Assembly: GCA_003153585.1 (NCBI GenBank)
Contig: PLZZ01000065.1
Span: 1-8,675 of the forward strand
Origin: Acidobacteriota bacterium
GTDB lineage: Bacteria > Acidobacteriota > Terriglobia > Acidiferrales > UBA7541
Direction: 5' to 3'
Length of the DNA: 8,675 nt
Shown: piece by piece, positions 5,750 to 8,675 of the stretch
How positions within the stretch are numbered: the stretch's first letter is position 1
Layout of the letters: every line of letters begins with the position of its first letter
Program-made: the position numbers and the translations under genes
The notes under the pieces: generated by a model
Seen by the model: only the letters and a program-made list of their open reading frames with translations
Told to the model about the DNA's origin: nothing
Database searches by the model: none

Positions 5750-7078
5750 ATGGTCGGCACCGGAATCTTTCTGAAGCCCGGCGAAATGGCTGCGGTCGGC
5801 GGCTCGGTCAGCCTGGTTTATGCCGCATGGATTGCCGGCGGACTGCTTTCACTATTCGGGGCATTGTCGTTTGCCGAACTCGGCGCGGCCATGCCCGAAG
5901 CAGGCGGACAGTATGCATACTTGCGCAGAGGTCTGGGTCCCGTCTGGGGCTTTCTTTTCGGCTGGATGCACTCCACCGTCGGCGAGTCGAGTTCCGCAGC
6001 GTCCATTGCCGCAGGCTTGGCGCGATTTACGAGTTTTCTGATTCCGGCGCTCGCGATTCCCATCTTTTCGTGGCATTTCACGCTTCCGTTTAGCGGCGCG
6101 CCTTACGATTTTGTGTTCACGTGGGCGCAGCCTGCAGCGGCCGGCGCGATTATCCTTTTCACCATCATCAATTATCTCGGCGTACGGCTCGGCGGACGCG
6201 TACAAGTTGCGCTTACGGTTTTGAAAATCGCCGCCGTACTCGCCATTGTCGCGGCGGGCTTCTGGTTCGGCCACGGAAGCATGTCGCACTTTCATCCATT
6301 CTGGCCGTTAAAAAATAGCGCTGGCACGCTTACGGCGTTTCTTGCCGCGCTCGCCGCAGCGCTCTGGGCTTATGACGGATGGGAAGACCTGAACCGCGTC
6401 GGCTCCGAAGTTCAAAATCCGGAGCGAAATTTTCCCCGCGCCCTGGCCGGCGGAACCATTCTCGTCGCCGTAATATATCTTCTGTTCAGCGCGGTATGTT
6501 TCTACGCTCTTCCTTTCGCTAGCGTCGCGAGTTCCTCGCACGTTGCTTCCGACGTGGTGGAAAGTTTTGCGGGACCGGGCGCGGCATTCTGGATAACTCT
6601 GGCCATGATCGTCGCCGCGCTCGGCACTCTGAATTCTTCGATCATGAGCGGCGCGCGCGTGCCGTTCGCGATGGCCCGCGATGGTTTGTTCTTCCGCGTC
6701 ACCGGCAGCGTGAACCGGCGCTTTCGAACACCCGGCGGCGCGTTAGTTTTTCAGGGAACACTCGCGGCGTTGATGGCACTGTCGGGAACTTTCGAAGAAT
6801 TGACTTCCCTGTTCGTTTTCGCCGCTTGGATTTTTTACGCGCTTTCGGTGGTGGCCATGTTCCGCCTCCGGAAAATCGCGCCGGACATGAAGCGCCCCTA
6901 CCGCACCTGGGGTTACCCCGTTGTGCCGGGCTTGTTCGTCGCGGGCGCGCTGGCGCTGACAATTAACATCTGGATTCAGCGCCCGGTTCGGTCTTCCATC
7001 GGGTTGGCGATGATTCTGTCCGGCCTGTTTTTCTATCGTTTGTGGTCCGGCAAGTCCGAGAGCAACGTTGACGATTGA
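5750..7078 (+). CDS. APC superfamily amino acid permease, LAT/SteT-like (true start upstream, near 5699 or earlier)
   Basis: This is a 12-helix inner-membrane amino acid transporter or exchanger. The coordinates begin at the first ordinary start codon; the real N-terminus adds at least 17 residues (see 5645-5749). From this ATG, GTGIFLKPG (residues 4-12) is the unwound first helix that binds the amino acid backbone in this fold. AELGAAMPEAGGQYAYLRR (42-60) is the signature between helices 2 and 3. AYDGWEDLNRVGSEVQNPER, around residues 206-225, is the helix 6 region with the NPER turn typical of the LAT group. GARVPFAMARDGLFF and MKRPYRTWGYP are further family marks. It follows the symporter in the same direction after a short gap and may be co-transcribed. 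Substrate is unknown; neutral amino acids are usual for the group. It ends 13 bases from the convergent gene's stop, with no hairpin terminator visible. Confidence 0.9.
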   Translation: MVGTGIFLKPGEMAAVGGSVSLVYAAWIAGGLLSLFGALSFAELGAAMPEAGGQYAYLRRGLGPVWGFLFGWMHSTVGESSSAASIAAGLARFTSFLIPALAIPIFSWHFTLPFSGAPYDFVFTWAQPAAAGAIILFTIINYLGVRLGGRVQVALTVLKIAAVLAIVAAGFWFGHGSMSHFHPFWPLKNSAGTLTAFLAALAAALWAYDGWEDLNRVGSEVQNPERNFPRALAGGTILVAVIYLLFSAVCFYALPFASVASSSHVASDVVESFAGPGAAFWITLAMIVAALGTLNSSIMSGARVPFAMARDGLFFRVTGSVNRRFRTPGGALVFQGTLAALMALSGTFEELTSLFVFAAWIFYALSVVAMFRLRKIAPDMKRPYRTWGYPVVPGLFVAGALALTINIWIQRPVRSSIGLAMILSGLFFYRLWSGKSESNVDD

Positions 7079-7091
7079 TGGTTCGCACCGT

Positions 7092-8000
7092 TCACAATCT
7101 CTGGAATGCACCTGCCCGCGGCGACGTAGGAAACAAGCTCGGATGGAATAAATGCGCGAGAATCGCAACTCCGTCCGCGAGCCTTGGCCCAGGCCGAGCG
7201 GAATAACTGTTCGCGTCTATCGCGAAAACTTGTCCCTCGCTTACTGCCGGCAAGTCAGCCCATCCATCCGGCAATTTCGCTGCTCGATACTCTGAGGCAG
7301 CGCGCTCGACGCCGAAGCCACACGGCATCACGATAATAATTTCCGCGTCCGCCGCTACGATCTCCTCTGCGCTGACTCGGAACGAAGGCTCCCCCGCACG
7401 CCCTAAAACATCTTGCCCTCCCGCCTTGGCCACCATTTCCGGCACCCAGTGCCCGCCGACGTAATACGGGTCCAGCCATTCGACGCACAGCACCCGTGGT
7501 CGCGTCTTGGCCTGTGCAGTCCTGGCCTCGACCGCAGCGACCTTCTGCTCCAGCGTAATCGAAAGCGCCTGCGCTTCGCGGCGGCGTTGCGTAGCATCGC
7601 CGATCTTTCGCACGTCGTCCCAAACATCGCGCAGCGAATGCGGCGTCAGCGCCAGCACGCGCGGCTTCTTCGGCAGCCGCGTGAGCGCCGTCGCCAAATC
7701 ATCGGGCGAAGCCGCACAAACGTGGCACAAATCCTGAGTGATAATTAGATCCGGAGCCAGCGAGCCCAACAATTCCGCGTCCACCGCATAAATGCTTTCA
7801 CCGCGCGCAACAAGTTCGCTCACTTGGCGGTCGATTTCAGACGCAGCAGCTTGCGGATCTACTCGTGGGCGTATCAATGCCGGCTTCGTCGTAGCATCTG
7901 GCGGGAAATCGCATTCGTGCGTCACTCCGACAACGGAATCGCCAAGGCCCAGCGCGTAGAGAATCTCCGTTGCCGAAGGCAATAAGGAACAAATCCGCAT
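7092..8000 (-). CDS. Leaderless BtuF-like cobalamin/corrinoid-binding protein (COG0614 fold)
   Basis: This is a 302-residue protein of the helical-backbone metal-receptor family, which includes the B12-binding protein BtuF. The opening RICSLLPSATEILYALG (2-18) is the characteristic first strand and helix. GVTHECDFP (25-33), TQDLCHVCA (88-96), EWLDPYYVGGHWVPEM (174-189) and MPCGFG (225-230) are marks of a subgroup usually annotated cobalamin-binding protein. Unlike true BtuF, the fold begins at residue 2 with no signal peptide or lipobox, so it should stay in the cytoplasm. Cysteines 30, 92, 95 and 227 are candidates for metal or cofactor contact. The ATG at 8000 is preferred over a GTG at 8009 because AGGAAG (8009-8014) is 8 bases upstream of it and would touch the GTG. 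It follows the DUF71 gene by about 60 bases. Corrinoid binding is inferred from family and neighbour. Confidence 0.85.
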   Translation of the reverse strand: MRICSLLPSATEILYALGLGDSVVGVTHECDFPPDATTKPALIRPRVDPQAAASEIDRQVSELVARGESIYAVDAELLGSLAPDLIITQDLCHVCAASPDDLATALTRLPKKPRVLALTPHSLRDVWDDVRKIGDATQRRREAQALSITLEQKVAAVEARTAQAKTRPRVLCVEWLDPYYVGGHWVPEMVAKAGGQDVLGRAGEPSFRVSAEEIVAADAEIIIVMPCGFGVERAASEYRAAKLPDGWADLPAVSEGQVFAIDANSYSARPGPRLADGVAILAHLFHPSLFPTSPRAGAFQRL

Positions 8001-8008
8001 CAGTGCCA

Positions 8009-8014
8009 CTTCCT
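8009..8014 (-). promoter_or_regulatory. Ribosome binding site of the BtuF-like gene
   Basis: AGGAAG on the minus strand lies 8 bases upstream of the ATG at 8000. It overlaps the base of a possible GTG start at 8009, which it therefore argues against. Confidence 0.6.
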
Positions 8015-8061
8015 ACGCAAACTGTCGCGCCTAAGATTTTGACGGAAACGGATCTTCGACT

Positions 8062-8675
8062 CTATGCCTTGCCGGCCGCCGACGCGCGTGGAAGAAAGTC
8101 GGCAAAAACGAATCCGTCTCTCTCCACGATCTCGCCGGCCGTGACAGGTATGCCTTGCTTGAACATCGGCCCGGCGTTTGCAAAAGTATGAAACTCCCCG
8201 TTTTCGCCGCACGGGTCCACATCACGCGGGAGCGCACGCAAAAGGTCCGTATCGAATCTGCGCCCGGCAAACGAGCGGTCAAGCTTGCGAGGATCCACGC
8301 AAGTCAGGTAGGCGGACAGCCCGTGCGCGAGCATTTCGTCGGCGAGTTGCCGCGTGTCGCGCCGCCACAGCGGAAAAACCGGCGTCATGCCACACCCGCC
8401 AAGTTGTTTCTCCCGGTACGCGCGAATATCTTCGAGAAACAGGTCGCCGAAAACAACGTGCCACACGTCTTCGGCCCGCGCGCGTGCCATCGCCGCACCC
8501 ATCCCCCGCTCGTAAATCTCGTTGGTGCAAGGCGACGGAATCGGCACTTTAATCAACGGCAGGGACGCCGCGGCCGCTTGCATTTCCACCAGGGATTCTC
8601 GCACTGCGTGCATGGCTACGCGCGAATACGTTTGATTCACGGTCGTGAGCAGCGCCACAACTTCAAATTCGCCGC
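8062..8675 (-). CDS. DUF71/COG2102 PP-loop ATPase (diphthine-ammonia-ligase-like), partial at the window edge
   Basis: The C-terminal ~204 residues of an ATP-binding PP-loop protein (ATP_bind_4, Dph6-like) lie in the window. The frame runs off the right edge reading GEFEVVALLTTVNQTYSRV, so the ATP-binding SGGKDS loop expected at the start is outside it; the GTG at 8658 is internal. Visible marks are VFGDLFLEDIRAYREKQL, FPLW, LTCVDPRKLDRSFAGRRFD and DPCGENGEFHTF (8182-8217), the counterpart of the GGEFET motif of archaeal and eukaryotic Dph6. Bacteria lack diphthamide, so this is not a diphthamide enzyme in the usual sense. Published comparative genomics proposed that a bacterial DUF71 branch acts in B12 salvage, and the BtuF-like gene directly downstream on the same strand fits that. 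The exact reaction is unknown; an ATP-dependent amidation is the family expectation. A promoter or cobalamin riboswitch, if present, would be beyond the window. Confidence 0.85.
   Translation of the reverse strand, partial: GEFEVVALLTTVNQTYSRVAMHAVRESLVEMQAAAASLPLIKVPIPSPCTNEIYERGMGAAMARARAEDVWHVVFGDLFLEDIRAYREKQLGGCGMTPVFPLWRRDTRQLADEMLAHGLSAYLTCVDPRKLDRSFAGRRFDTDLLRALPRDVDPCGENGEFHTFANAGPMFKQGIPVTAGEIVERDGFVFADFLPRASAAGKA

Noticed and set aside
7079..7091. Bidirectional terminator between the permease and the BtuF-like gene
   Set aside because: Only 13 bases separate the two stop codons, and I could not find a convincing stem-loop there.
8001..8009. GTG at 8009 as the start of the BtuF-like protein
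   Set aside because: The ribosome site AGGAAG directly abuts or overlaps it. The ATG at 8000 is correctly spaced and matches where the family fold begins.
8001..8061. Cobalamin riboswitch before the BtuF-like gene
   Set aside because: The gap between the DUF71 stop and this gene is about 60 bases, too short for the element, and no B12-box-like sequence was seen. If one exists it would precede the DUF71 gene beyond the window.

Overview
This GC-rich stretch of bacterial DNA most resembles an Acidobacteriota genome (Terriglobia-like). That assignment is an inference from the gene families and the style of the proteins: an M28 peptidase with PA and dimerisation domains, a BadF-type sugar kinase next to a sodium:solute symporter, a leaderless BtuF-like protein paired with a DUF71 PP-loop protein, and a small Cys-containing membrane protein. 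It was not tested by any search. Coding density is very high. I see no RNA genes, insertion sequences, CRISPR arrays or phage genes.

Layout. (1) 1-2010, plus strand: a glutamate-carboxypeptidase-II-like metallopeptidase whose 5' end is cut by the window edge. It is apparently damaged by a small out-of-frame deletion near base 50. (2) 2060-4112, minus strand: a compact operon transcribed from a BadF/NAGK-type kinase, through an alpha-solenoid repeat protein whose start overlaps the kinase stop by 11 bases, to a 93-residue membrane-anchored protein. (3) 4113-4181: a short divergent spacer holding a good TTGACA-type promoter for the plus strand. (4) 4182-5633: a sodium:solute symporter (SSS family). 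(5) About 5645-7078: an APC/LAT-like amino acid permease whose conserved N-terminus lies upstream of the first ordinary start codon. (6) 7092-8675, minus strand: a DUF71/COG2102 PP-loop ATPase (running off the right edge), then a leaderless BtuF-like corrinoid-binding protein. The latter converges on the permease with only 13 bases between stop codons.

How the genes may work together (inference). The divergent kinase and symporter fit an uptake-and-phosphorylate module, plausibly for an amino sugar or cell-wall-derived sugar. The peptidase and amino acid permease fit peptide and amino acid scavenging. The DUF71/BtuF-like pair matches the published comparative-genomics proposal that bacterial DUF71 proteins act in vitamin B12 salvage. 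The least explained parts are the solenoid and small membrane protein tied to the kinase, and the cytoplasmic-looking BtuF homologue with its conserved-looking cysteines. I do not see a clearly new multi-gene system.
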